From: an uncultured Peptococcaceae bacterium
GTDB taxonomy: Bacteria; Bacillota; Peptococcia; Peptococcales; Peptococcaceae
Direction: 5' to 3'
Assembly (NCBI GenBank): GCA_937922955.1
Contig: CALAKO010000117.1
Span: 1 to 19,514, forward strand
DNA length: 19,514 bases
Shown piece after piece: positions 13,386-19,514 of the stretch. Each line of letters begins with the position of its first letter. The first letter of the stretch is position 1. The notes beneath the pieces are model-generated. The model was not told where the DNA came from and made no database searches. It worked only from the letters and a program-made list of their open reading frames with translations. The translations under genes and the position numbers were made by a program.

Positions 13386-15191
13386 CTAAGCGTTCAAAAT
13401 ATCCATGAACTCTTTGCCAGTAATGGTTTCTTTCTGATACAGATATTCCGACAACTCGCGCAGTTTGTCGCGGTTTTCCAGAAGAATCTTTCCAGCTTTT
13501 TCATGCTGTCGCTTCACAAGATTAACAACCTGTTCGTCAATACGCGCCTGCGTTTCAGCGGAACATGCCAACGAAGCATCGCCGCCAAGGTATTGGTTGT
13601 TTACTGTCTCTAGTGCAACCATATCGAAATCCTTACTCATGCCATAACGTGTAATCATGGCACGCGCCAACTTCGTAGCCTGTTCAATGTCATTCGCGGC
13701 ACCGGTGGAAATAGACCCCAGTACCACTTCTTCGGCAGCGCGACCAGCAGTGAGCGTGGCAATCTTGTTTTCCAGCTCATCCTTAGTCATAAGATAGTGC
13801 TCATCCTCGTCCACCTGCATGGTGTAGCCAAGGGCACCGGATGTACGTGGAATAATGGTGATTTTCTGCACCGGTGCTGAATTGGTCTGCAGCGCAGCCA
13901 CCAGCGCGTGCCCGATTTCATGCGTAGCCACCGCCCATTTTTCTTTATCGCTGAGAATGGCATTTTTCTTTTGGTAACCGGCAATGACCACCTCAATGCT
14001 TTCTTCCAGGTCTGCCTGAGTGGCAAACTTGCGCCCATCACGTACGGCACGCAGAGCTGCTTCGTTAACAATATTGGCCAACTCTGCTCCAGATGCCCCG
14101 GACGCCATGCGTGCAATTTTGTTAAAGTCCACATCACTGGCTGTTTTCACTTTTCGCGCATGAACCTTGAGAATCTCTTCGCGGCCCTTGAGATCTGGCA
14201 GCTCAACAGGCACACGGCGGTCAAAACGTCCTGGACGTGTTAACGCCGGATCCAGTGATTCCGGACGGTTCGTCGCCGCCAAAATGATAACCCCGCTGTT
14301 TTCTTCAAAACCATCCATTTCTGTCAACAGCTGGTTCAGCGTCTGTTCTCGTTCATCATTCCCGCTAAAGTTTCCTTCACGTTTCTTCCCAATGGCATCG
14401 ATTTCATCGATGAAGACAATGCAAGGGGCTTTTTCTTTGGCCTGTTTAAACAGATCACGCACCTTGGAAGCCCCCATCCCAACAAACATTTCCACGAATT
14501 CCGACCCGCTCATCGAGAAAAACGGTACATTGGATTCCCCAGCAACGGCTTTAGCCAGCATGGTTTTCCCGGTCCCAGGAGGACCAACCAGAAGCACACC
14601 TTTTGGCATAGACGCGCCAATTTCTTTATATTTGGACGGGTTGTGGAGATAATCGACGATTTCCTGCAGATTTTCTTTTGCTTCGTCTTCACCAGCCACA
14701 TCCGAAAAACGAATGCCCTCCGTTGATTTGACGTAAACCTTTGCATTCGACTTGCCCATGCCAAACATCATGGAATTGCCGCTGCCTTTCATCAGTTTTT
14801 TCGACATCCACTGTCCAAGTGCAATAAAGATCAGCAGCGGAATCCCCCAACTCACGATGAAACTCATGAGAGGACTCATCTGTTCAACAATATCGCTGGA
14901 AAATTTTGCGCCGGAATCATACAATCTCTGCGTCAAATTTGGATCATCCATGAGCCCGGTTTTGTAAATTTGCGTTTCATCTTTGTTCGTAAATACAATT
15001 TGATTGGACTGAACTTCGACCTTCCCAATTTCATGGTCTTCTGTCATTTGCATAAACGTCCCATAATCCACTTCTTTGACCTGACGTTCCGTTAAAAAGG
15101 GCATCAGGAATGAATTTAATAAGATCAGAACAATCAACACGATCCCATAGTAAAAATACATGGGCCGTTTCGGATTTTTTATTTCATTCAT
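13386..15191 (-). CDS. ftsH: ATP-dependent zinc metalloprotease FtsH
   Basis: 601 residues. Two N-terminal membrane segments (~12-32 and 108-126) flank an extracytoplasmic domain; then AAA+ with Walker A GPPGTGKT (203-210), pore loop FVGMG, Walker B IVFIDE (258-263) and arginine fingers in RPGRFDRR; then the M41 protease with zinc motif H424-EIG-H428 and third ligand D501 in NDIEQAT. It degrades membrane and regulatory proteins. The site reads HEIGH rather than the common HEAGH, which I associate with a clostridial FtsH subgroup (also HYLMTKDELENKIATLTAGRAAEE). It is shorter than E. coli FtsH, lacking a long C-tail. The ATG overlaps the upstream stop (ATGA), so translation is coupled. Confidence 0.97.
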   Translation of the reverse strand: MNEIKNPKRPMYFYYGIVLIVLILLNSFLMPFLTERQVKEVDYGTFMQMTEDHEIGKVEVQSNQIVFTNKDETQIYKTGLMDDPNLTQRLYDSGAKFSSDIVEQMSPLMSFIVSWGIPLLIFIALGQWMSKKLMKGSGNSMMFGMGKSNAKVYVKSTEGIRFSDVAGEDEAKENLQEIVDYLHNPSKYKEIGASMPKGVLLVGPPGTGKTMLAKAVAGESNVPFFSMSGSEFVEMFVGMGASKVRDLFKQAKEKAPCIVFIDEIDAIGKKREGNFSGNDEREQTLNQLLTEMDGFEENSGVIILAATNRPESLDPALTRPGRFDRRVPVELPDLKGREEILKVHARKVKTASDVDFNKIARMASGASGAELANIVNEAALRAVRDGRKFATQADLEESIEVVIAGYQKKNAILSDKEKWAVATHEIGHALVAALQTNSAPVQKITIIPRTSGALGYTMQVDEDEHYLMTKDELENKIATLTAGRAAEEVVLGSISTGAANDIEQATKLARAMITRYGMSKDFDMVALETVNNQYLGGDASLACSAETQARIDEQVVNLVKRQHEKAGKILLENRDKLRELSEYLYQKETITGKEFMDILNA

Positions 15192-15628
15192 TCGCCAACT
15201 TTTCCTTTCTCTTTCACTTCTTCATTTTGCATATCAATGGCTGAGGTTACCGACAGCAGCGCGTAACGCATGGCCAACGTGGCAAAATCAAGAGTATATT
15301 CTGCATAAAGCGCCGTATCATCGCTCTTATTGCCTGCTGAAATCGCTGACCAAGACTCTTTAAGCGAATCGTGCAAAATATCCGCTGCTTTGCGGCAATA
15401 GTCCAACTGCACCTGCGACAACTGTTGAGCCGTCAAAAATCGCATCATCTTTGCACGATTTTTTAAATCAATAATCGTATCCGACCATTCCGTTTCCAGA
15501 CATTCACGGGTTTTGTGCACTTCGTCTGGGTCCGCTTTTTGAATGGTCTTAACGCGCTGTAACAGCACCTCATATTCCTTCGCCATTTCATTCAATTTTG
15601 CGTCAAACATATCCTGTTTTATATCCAT
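15188..15628 (-). CDS. Helical protein of unknown function, coupled to ftsH
   Basis: 146 residues, apparently all-helical, soluble, with mixed charge. No signal peptide, membrane segment or catalytic motif was seen. Two long amphipathic helical regions are separated by SAGNKSDDTA (~98-107). The start is the ATG with GGAGG 8 bases upstream; the longer frame adds a 16-residue extension without a ribosome site. The stop overlaps the ftsH ATG as ATGA. Small helical proteins before a membrane protease could be adaptors or substrates, but no family was recognised, so the function stays open. Confidence 0.8.
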   Translation of the reverse strand: MDIKQDMFDAKLNEMAKEYEVLLQRVKTIQKADPDEVHKTRECLETEWSDTIIDLKNRAKMMRFLTAQQLSQVQLDYCRKAADILHDSLKESWSAISAGNKSDDTALYAEYTLDFATLAMRYALLSVTSAIDMQNEEVKEKGKVGE

Positions 15629-15653
15629 AATTGGCGCCTCCTTTATAGCATCA

Positions 15654-15659
15654 GTTATA
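15654..15659 (-). promoter_or_regulatory. Candidate extended -10 of the ftsH operon
   Basis: Minus strand TGGTATAAC with no convincing -35. The predicted leader is ~20 bases before the GGAGG. The dyad pair at 15706-15756 lies 47-97 bases upstream, a position suited to an activator. Confidence 0.5.
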
Positions 15660-15705
15660 CCACACACATTCTTCAACCACCACTCTCAATCATTCGACTT
15701 TGTCC

Positions 15706-15756
15706 TGACACATACGCCAATCTGTCAAAAAAATTGACACATGCGCGAGAATGTCA
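15706..15756. promoter_or_regulatory. Tandem TGACA-N12-TGTCA dyads, putative operator
   Basis: Two 24-base units, TGACACATACGC...TGTCAAA and TGACACATGCGC...TGTCAAA, each with inverted TGACA/TGTCA arms exactly 12 bases apart, separated by AAAAAAT. They lie between the divergent ftsH operon and the XRE gene. Repetition plus symmetry suggests binding of a dimeric regulator, perhaps the XRE protein. Confidence 0.6.
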
Positions 15757-15850
15757 AAGAAAAAGTTGTCCGCAACCCAGCGTGGCGCAAACGCAACCGT
15801 CATTTGGTGGTATTTCACTGCGAAAAACTTTATCCTATTTGCGAGAAGCA

Positions 15851-15859
15851 TGCTACAAT
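15851..15859 (+). promoter_or_regulatory. Extended -10 promoter of the XRE gene
   Basis: TGCTACAAT; the best -35 is TATCCT at 15831-15836 (weak, 17-base spacer from TACAAT). Leader ~22 bases with CGGAGG. Confidence 0.55.
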
Positions 15860-15887
15860 ATAAGCAATTGAAACGGAGGCGATTACC

Positions 15888-16631
15888 ATGACATTAGGAG
15901 AAAAAATACGAACTTTGCGAAAGGAGGCAGGACTCTCTCAAGAAACGCTCGCTGAGCAACTCGGCGTTTCACGACAAGCTGTCAGCAAATGGGAAAACGG
16001 CAGCGGAATGCCCGAAACTGAAAAGCTCATCAACATGGCCAAGCTTTTCGACACCAGTCTCGACGCGCTGATCGCTGAGGACGACCTCGCTCCCCAACAA
16101 CCAGCCGACGATTCGCTCTTGCCAGAGCCCACGGAACTTGAGACCATTGACGGCTACCTATCCTTTCGCAACCAACGGTGTCAGCTCATCGGTCTTGCCG
16201 TGCTGCTCCTCATTGCAAGTTTGGGGCTCACTTATTTTTTCTCAACTCTTGTCATGATTTTATGGATGTTCATCGACATCGTTGCCATCGCACTGCTCAT
16301 ACTCGTTGTTACCGCAGACAATCCCTATCAATCCTTGCACAGCCAGCAGCCTTCGCTCGAGCCCGAAACACTGGAAACGCTTAAAACACGTTACGCTGGC
16401 GAGAAAAAGCGTCTACAAGCTGAACTTTTTGTGGGCATCCTCTGCATCGGCATTGGTCTCTTTCTTGCCCCACTGCTCTTCTCAGTCAATCGACCTTTGC
16501 TGGATGATCTTGCGCTTGCCTGTGGCATGGTTCTCACCGGATTTGGTGCGGCGCTCTGTATCTTCTCAGCTGGACGTATCCGTGCCTATCGTCACCTGCT
16601 TGGCGACCATCTCCCCATCCCAAAGGAGTGA
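15888..16631 (+). CDS. Membrane-anchored XRE-family regulator
   Basis: 247 residues. Residues 1-65 form a classic XRE/HTH_3 DNA-binding domain (LGEKIRTLRKEAGLSQETLA, SRQAVSKWENG, DTSLDALI). An acidic Pro-rich linker (~66-95) follows, then four hydrophobic segments (~98-116, 118-140, 180-198, 208-228) in two pairs with a charged loop between. DNA-binding domain and membrane anchor in one chain suggest a one-component sensor of envelope or membrane state. GGAGG lies 8 bases before the ATG. It shares an operon with the lipoprotein gene 6 bases downstream, whose ribosome site overlaps this gene's end, and it is divergent from the ftsH operon. Confidence 0.92.
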   Translation: MTLGEKIRTLRKEAGLSQETLAEQLGVSRQAVSKWENGSGMPETEKLINMAKLFDTSLDALIAEDDLAPQQPADDSLLPEPTELETIDGYLSFRNQRCQLIGLAVLLLIASLGLTYFFSTLVMILWMFIDIVAIALLILVVTADNPYQSLHSQQPSLEPETLETLKTRYAGEKKRLQAELFVGILCIGIGLFLAPLLFSVNRPLLDDLALACGMVLTGFGAALCIFSAGRIRAYRHLLGDHLPIPKE

Positions 16632-16637
16632 GTACTC

Positions 16638-17069
16638 ATGAAAAAACTGCTCGTCCTCTGCATCCTGCTGCTGTTCGTGTTGACGGGCTGTACCAGCAAT
16701 GACAGCACCGATGATCTCTCTGACAGTGATCTCAAAAAAGCTCAAGCCATTGTCCTTTGCGATGCCAACGGCACTCCTCTCCAAACCATCAACGACGACA
16801 AAGCCATTGACACCTTCGTCACCAGTCTTGACATCGATCACTGGGAACTCGCCGAGTTGCCCACTCAGGCACAGGCCATTGGCAGCATTGGTTTTTCTCA
16901 AGAAAAAACCATTCACTTCGGAGAAACAGACAACGACGGCAACCTTTATGACATTGCCCTGCTCACCATCTACGACACCCCCATTGCTGACATCGAACTG
17001 CTCGGTTTCCACCTCACTTTTAGCCTGCCCGACACCACCTACGAAACACTAACCAGTTATCTGCAATAA
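16638..17069 (+). CDS. Small lipoprotein partner of the XRE regulator
   Basis: 143 residues. Signal peptide MKKLLVLCILLLFVLTGC with lipobox LTGC and Cys18, then an acidic Ser/Asp linker (TSNDSTDDLSDSD). The mature domain is beta-rich with two repeated-looking strands (KAQAIVLCDANGTPLQTI, GSIGFSQEKTIHFGETD) and an unpaired Cys. No catalytic motif and no known family recognised. AAGGAG overlaps the end of the XRE gene, so the two are cotranscribed and probably coupled. A lipoprotein next to a membrane-anchored regulator could be its extracellular sensor or ligand-binding partner; that is inference. Confidence 0.85.
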   Translation: MKKLLVLCILLLFVLTGCTSNDSTDDLSDSDLKKAQAIVLCDANGTPLQTINDDKAIDTFVTSLDIDHWELAELPTQAQAIGSIGFSQEKTIHFGETDNDGNLYDIALLTIYDTPIADIELLGFHLTFSLPDTTYETLTSYLQ

Positions 17070-17070
17070 A

Positions 17071-17119
17071 AACAGCGTTGCCTGCGAGAACGATCTCGCA
17101 GGCAACGCTGTTATTTTTT
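17071..17119. terminator. Bidirectional terminator between the lipoprotein and GNAT genes
   Basis: Perfect 19-pair stem AACAGCGTTGCCTGCGAGA with an ACGA loop, followed by ATTTTTTA on plus and TTTTATT on minus. It serves both convergent operons. Confidence 0.96.
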
Positions 17120-17678
17120 AATCCCAAATACGCACGTTTCTATCGAATGCCTCCTGCTCTGGCACCATATAGTGGTAGATGCCTGCCATGGCTTCGGCAA
17201 CACTATGGGCAGCAGCTGTTTCCTGGTTATCCAGCACCCAATAGTGCTCACCAAAAACGTGGGCTTCAGTAGTTGTGCGCACAAAGCCCAAGCGCTCATA
17301 GAAATGTTGGCGGCGAGCGCGAATGAGATGGTCGCTTTCATCCAAGGCGTCCTCCACCGCTTCGATTTCCAGCATGATGGCTGGATAAAGCGCCTTGTCG
17401 TTCATCAGTGCCGAAAGAAAGGCCGATCCGATCCCCTCACCGCGATGCGCCGCAACCACCGCCAAATAGTCCAGCAGTACCGGCTCTGCCGCTGTGCAAA
17501 CGCAGGCATAGGCAAGCAATGCGCCTTCTTCGTTGTAATAACCTAACACATCGTACCGATTTTCAGCCTGCATGCGCAGCATGGCTTTTAACGGTTTCAA
17601 TTCCCGACGTGGAAACGTTTGTTTCATTTCCTGTTCATAAAGCATCGACAGCATGTCTGCGTCCAGCTTTTTGATCAT
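17118..17678 (-). CDS. GNAT-family N-acetyltransferase
   Basis: 186 residues. The acetyl-CoA-binding motif A is LDYLAVVAAHRGEGIGSAFL (R-GEG-I-G loop), and the C-terminal motif FYERLGF (~126-132) is also typical. The fold transfers acetyl from acetyl-CoA to an amine; the substrate cannot be predicted. The N-terminus has no extra domain. GGAG, 7 bases before the ATG, lies inside the last codons of the HAD gene, whose TAG is one base upstream, so the pair is translationally coupled. It is the last gene of a HAD-HAD-GNAT operon. Confidence 0.92.
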   Translation of the reverse strand: MIKKLDADMLSMLYEQEMKQTFPRRELKPLKAMLRMQAENRYDVLGYYNEEGALLAYACVCTAAEPVLLDYLAVVAAHRGEGIGSAFLSALMNDKALYPAIMLEIEAVEDALDESDHLIRARRQHFYERLGFVRTTTEAHVFGEHYWVLDNQETAAAHSVAEAMAGIYHYMVPEQEAFDRNVRIWD

Positions 17679-17679
17679 T

Positions 17680-18519
17680 CTAACACTCCTTCATTAATTC
17701 CTCTAAGATCTGTGCGACACCGTCGTCATCGTGCCGCGGTGCAATCCGATCTGCGGCTTCCTTGAGATGAGAAGCGCCATTCTCCATAGCCACACCGAGT
17801 CCAGCGAACTGCAGCATGCCGAGGTCATTATCGGCATCACCAAAAGCCACCAAACCATCGCTGTCCAGGCCTAGGCGTTCCAGCACAACCGCCAGCGCCG
17901 CACCTTTGCCAGCCCGGCTGTCGGCTACTTCAATCAGCCGAGGTAAGGAAGATGTCACATAGATGCCTTCCACCTCATCTTCAAGCCGCCGCCACAGCTG
18001 TTCCTTCAAAGCCTGATCGGCAATAGAAAGGCCCAAACTGTCCACCTCGCCCGCGCGAGTACGTACAAAGGCGGCCACATCGTCAACAGGCTGGCGCGTG
18101 CTGAGCAAATAGTGAAAAGATCCATCACGCACACCAAACGCAGAAGGATTGTTCAAATAGCTTCGGTTTGCAAAGGCCTGCCCGGCAATGAAGATTTCGT
18201 AGCCAACCGGATAATAGCGCGTCACCGCCAGAATCTCTTCCATGGTCTGCGGTTTCAAGCTGCAATGATACACATCACGTCCCGTCGTTTTATCGTAAAT
18301 ACGCACCCCGTTGCCAGTAATTACATAGCGTACCGCATCCAACGCCAACACCTCACGGGGAATCGTTGAAAATGGACGTCCACTGGCCACAACCACCGGA
18401 ATGCCTGCCTGGGCCAGCTGTGCCATCACCGCTTTGGTACGCGGGCTCAGCTGTGAATGCGCATCGAGCAGCGTACCATCCAAATCAAAGGCAGCACACG
18501 CAAAACGTCGCAAATGCAT
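17680..18519 (-). CDS. Cof-type HAD-IIB family phosphatase
   Basis: 279 residues. HAD motif I is FDLDGTLLD (nucleophile D12, acid D14), motif II VVASGRP (43-49), then ITGNGVRIYD, the large cap domain, motif III Lys in RAGKGAAL and motif IV AFGDADNDLGML. This is the Cof/YbiV type that dephosphorylates sugar phosphates or similar small metabolites in the cytoplasm, often promiscuously. GGAGG lies 6 bases before the ATG. It starts 21 bases after the upstream HAD gene and abuts the GNAT gene. Confidence 0.95.
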   Translation of the reverse strand: MHLRRFACAAFDLDGTLLDAHSQLSPRTKAVMAQLAQAGIPVVVASGRPFSTIPREVLALDAVRYVITGNGVRIYDKTTGRDVYHCSLKPQTMEEILAVTRYYPVGYEIFIAGQAFANRSYLNNPSAFGVRDGSFHYLLSTRQPVDDVAAFVRTRAGEVDSLGLSIADQALKEQLWRRLEDEVEGIYVTSSLPRLIEVADSRAGKGAALAVVLERLGLDSDGLVAFGDADNDLGMLQFAGLGVAMENGASHLKEAADRIAPRHDDDGVAQILEELMKEC

Positions 18520-18540
18520 ACACGCCCTCCTTCCCTCTCG

Positions 18541-19191
18541 TTAGAAGAACCAACGATCAATCTCAATGTCCGCGAAATCGTTTATGTAATAATCCCCAAC
18601 GGCACGAATTTCTGCATCGTGATCCATCTGGGTGTCGTCCTGCACAGCCACCGTCATCAGGCCATTCTTCTTCGCCCGTTCCAGGGCATAGAGTGCATCG
18701 TCAAAGAAAAGAATGTCCCCCGGCGCACAACCAAGCTTTTTAGCAGCGAGCTGAAAATACTCGTCGCTGTTTTTGGAAAAACCGCTGTTATCCACCGTCT
18801 GCACAAACAGAAAATGGTCACGCAGACCCAAGCGCTTTAGGCACATTTCCAATAAATACGCATCGGTGGAAGAGGCCACCGCCATAGGAATGTTTTTCGC
18901 GCGCAGCTGGTCCAACACCTCACGCACATGCAGTTTCAGTTGCAACACTTCACTGTAATTGCGTTCCAGCGTATCAGAAAACGTTTTTGCCAGTTCCTCA
19001 GCGCCTTTTCCATCGAGAAAGGTATCGGCATAAAACTTGGCAGCGTCTTCATGGCTCATGCTCGCTGTCTCACGTTCGGCTTCTCGTGGCAGATCAACAC
19101 CATAAGATGCCAACACATCCGTCGCCAGATTAATCCACATTGGCATCGAATCCAGCAGCGTTCCGTCACAATCAAACAAAGCGTATTTCAT
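18541..19191 (-). CDS. HAD-IA family hydrolase (phosphoglycolate phosphatase / beta-phosphoglucomutase-like)
   Basis: 216 residues. Motif I is FDCDGTLLDS (D7, D9) with a helical cap (~15-80), motif II AVASST (~104-109), motif III lysine in GFSKNSDEYF and motif IV FFDDALYALERAK. In the PGP/beta-PGM group motif III is usually KPxPDxY; here it is KNSDEY, a divergent form. The substrate is probably a small sugar phosphate or phosphoglycolate. GGAGG lies 7 bases before the ATG. It is the first gene of the operon. Confidence 0.93.
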   Translation of the reverse strand: MKYALFDCDGTLLDSMPMWINLATDVLASYGVDLPREAERETASMSHEDAAKFYADTFLDGKGAEELAKTFSDTLERNYSEVLQLKLHVREVLDQLRAKNIPMAVASSTDAYLLEMCLKRLGLRDHFLFVQTVDNSGFSKNSDEYFQLAAKKLGCAPGDILFFDDALYALERAKKNGLMTVAVQDDTQMDHDAEIRAVGDYYINDFADIEIDRWFF

Positions 19192-19252
19192 TTATTTTCC
19201 TCCCGTCGGGGCCAACTATATGTCGCCATCGTCAATGATTTTCATGTCTTTG

Positions 19253-19261
19253 ATTATAGCA
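19253..19261 (-). promoter_or_regulatory. Extended -10 promoter of the HAD-HAD-GNAT operon
   Basis: Minus strand TGCTATAAT, a consensus extended -10, with no good -35. Leader ~55 bases. Confidence 0.65.
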
Positions 19262-19360
19262 AATTATTGTTTCGTCTTGGTGAATTTTTATGAAAAATCT
19301 CTACAACCCCGGCAAGGATGCACAATATTTTCTCAATTGGTACCAGTTTCATCTGCAATA

Positions 19361-19369
19361 TGCTATAAT
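19361..19369 (+). promoter_or_regulatory. Extended -10 promoter of the right-edge gene
   Basis: TGCTATAAT with no clear -35 (TTGGTA is 21 bases away from TATAAT). Leader ~28 bases containing GGAAAGGAAG. Confidence 0.65.
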
Positions 19370-19403
19370 AGATTAAAATTCCTACGGAAAGGAAGATCCT
19401 TTT

Positions 19404-19514
19404 ATGCACAACGATGCGTTTCTCGAAATTGACAAACTGCGTGCGTCCATCGCAAGCAAGATTCATTATCTCAAAGAAAATAATTCCATTTCTCCGGAAT
19501 TATATGCACAATAT
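19404..19514 (+). CDS. N-terminal fragment of a gene cut by the window edge, possibly citrate synthase
   Basis: 37 codons from an ATG preceded by AAAGGAAG and a consensus promoter. The fragment is helical (LEIDKLRASIASKIHYLKE) and ends NNSISPELYAQY. Clostridial citrate synthases often begin with a similar helix followed by xI-PELYxxYxVKRGLRN, so this may be citrate synthase (gltA/citZ type). The diagnostic part lies beyond the window. Spo0E-like phosphatase was considered but its SQELD motif is not present in what can be seen. Confidence 0.6.
   Translation, partial: MHNDAFLEIDKLRASIASKIHYLKENNSISPELYAQY

Noticed and set aside
15723..15764. CtsR heat-shock operator near ftsH
   Set aside because: CtsR sites are direct GGTCAAA repeats with 3-base spacing; here the arms are inverted TGACA/TGTCA at 12 bases.
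16566..17012. Minus-strand frame opposite the small lipoprotein
   Set aside because: The plus frame has a lipobox, ribosome site and operon spacing; the minus frame runs without start signals.

Overview
The window looks like a chromosomal segment of an anaerobic Bacillota (Firmicutes), most likely Clostridia or a related lineage; the genus cannot be read from it. Supporting signs are strong AGGAGG ribosome binding sites, two SAM-I (S-box) riboswitches, sigma-A promoters, the HEIGH-type FtsH, a thioredoxin reductase/rubredoxin operon and Gly/Ser-linked lipoproteins. Nothing indicates phage, insertion sequences, CRISPR or an integrated island.

Left part (1-4700, all minus strand). A truncated, extremely acidic protein with a helical C-terminal part; a small lipoprotein; rpsT (S20, starting at UUG); then one transcription unit with a strong promoter, tRNA-Arg(CCU), trxB, an unlisted 35-residue membrane microprotein whose start overlaps the trxB stop (ATGA), and an unusual CX4C rubredoxin. 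A TauE/SafE family exporter gene follows upstream under its own promoter.

Middle (4656-11140, minus strand): methionine regulon. Promoter and SAM-I riboswitch precede metY-metA-metN-metI-metQ, which makes O-acetylhomoserine, sulfhydrylates it to homocysteine, and imports methionine. MetA carries Glu111, the acetyl-CoA-type residue, matching the MetY partner. Immediately upstream lies a second, near-duplicate promoter/S-box/terminator leader that controls an orphan second MetQ lipoprotein with a changed binding-region motif.

Right part (11299-19514). A Crp/Fnr-family regulator (plus), a tiny four-helix membrane protein with two HX13H helices (plus), a family 8 glycosyltransferase, ftsH and a coupled helical protein (minus). 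Divergent from these are a membrane-anchored XRE regulator and a lipoprotein (plus), with a repeated TGACA-N12-TGTCA element in the shared intergenic region. Last come a HAD-HAD-GNAT operon (minus) and the first 37 codons of a plus-strand gene that may be citrate synthase.

In several genes the longest open frame begins inside the Shine-Dalgarno sequence (rpsT, the TauE-family gene, both metQ genes, the Crp-like gene). Starts were moved to the codon with proper spacing.
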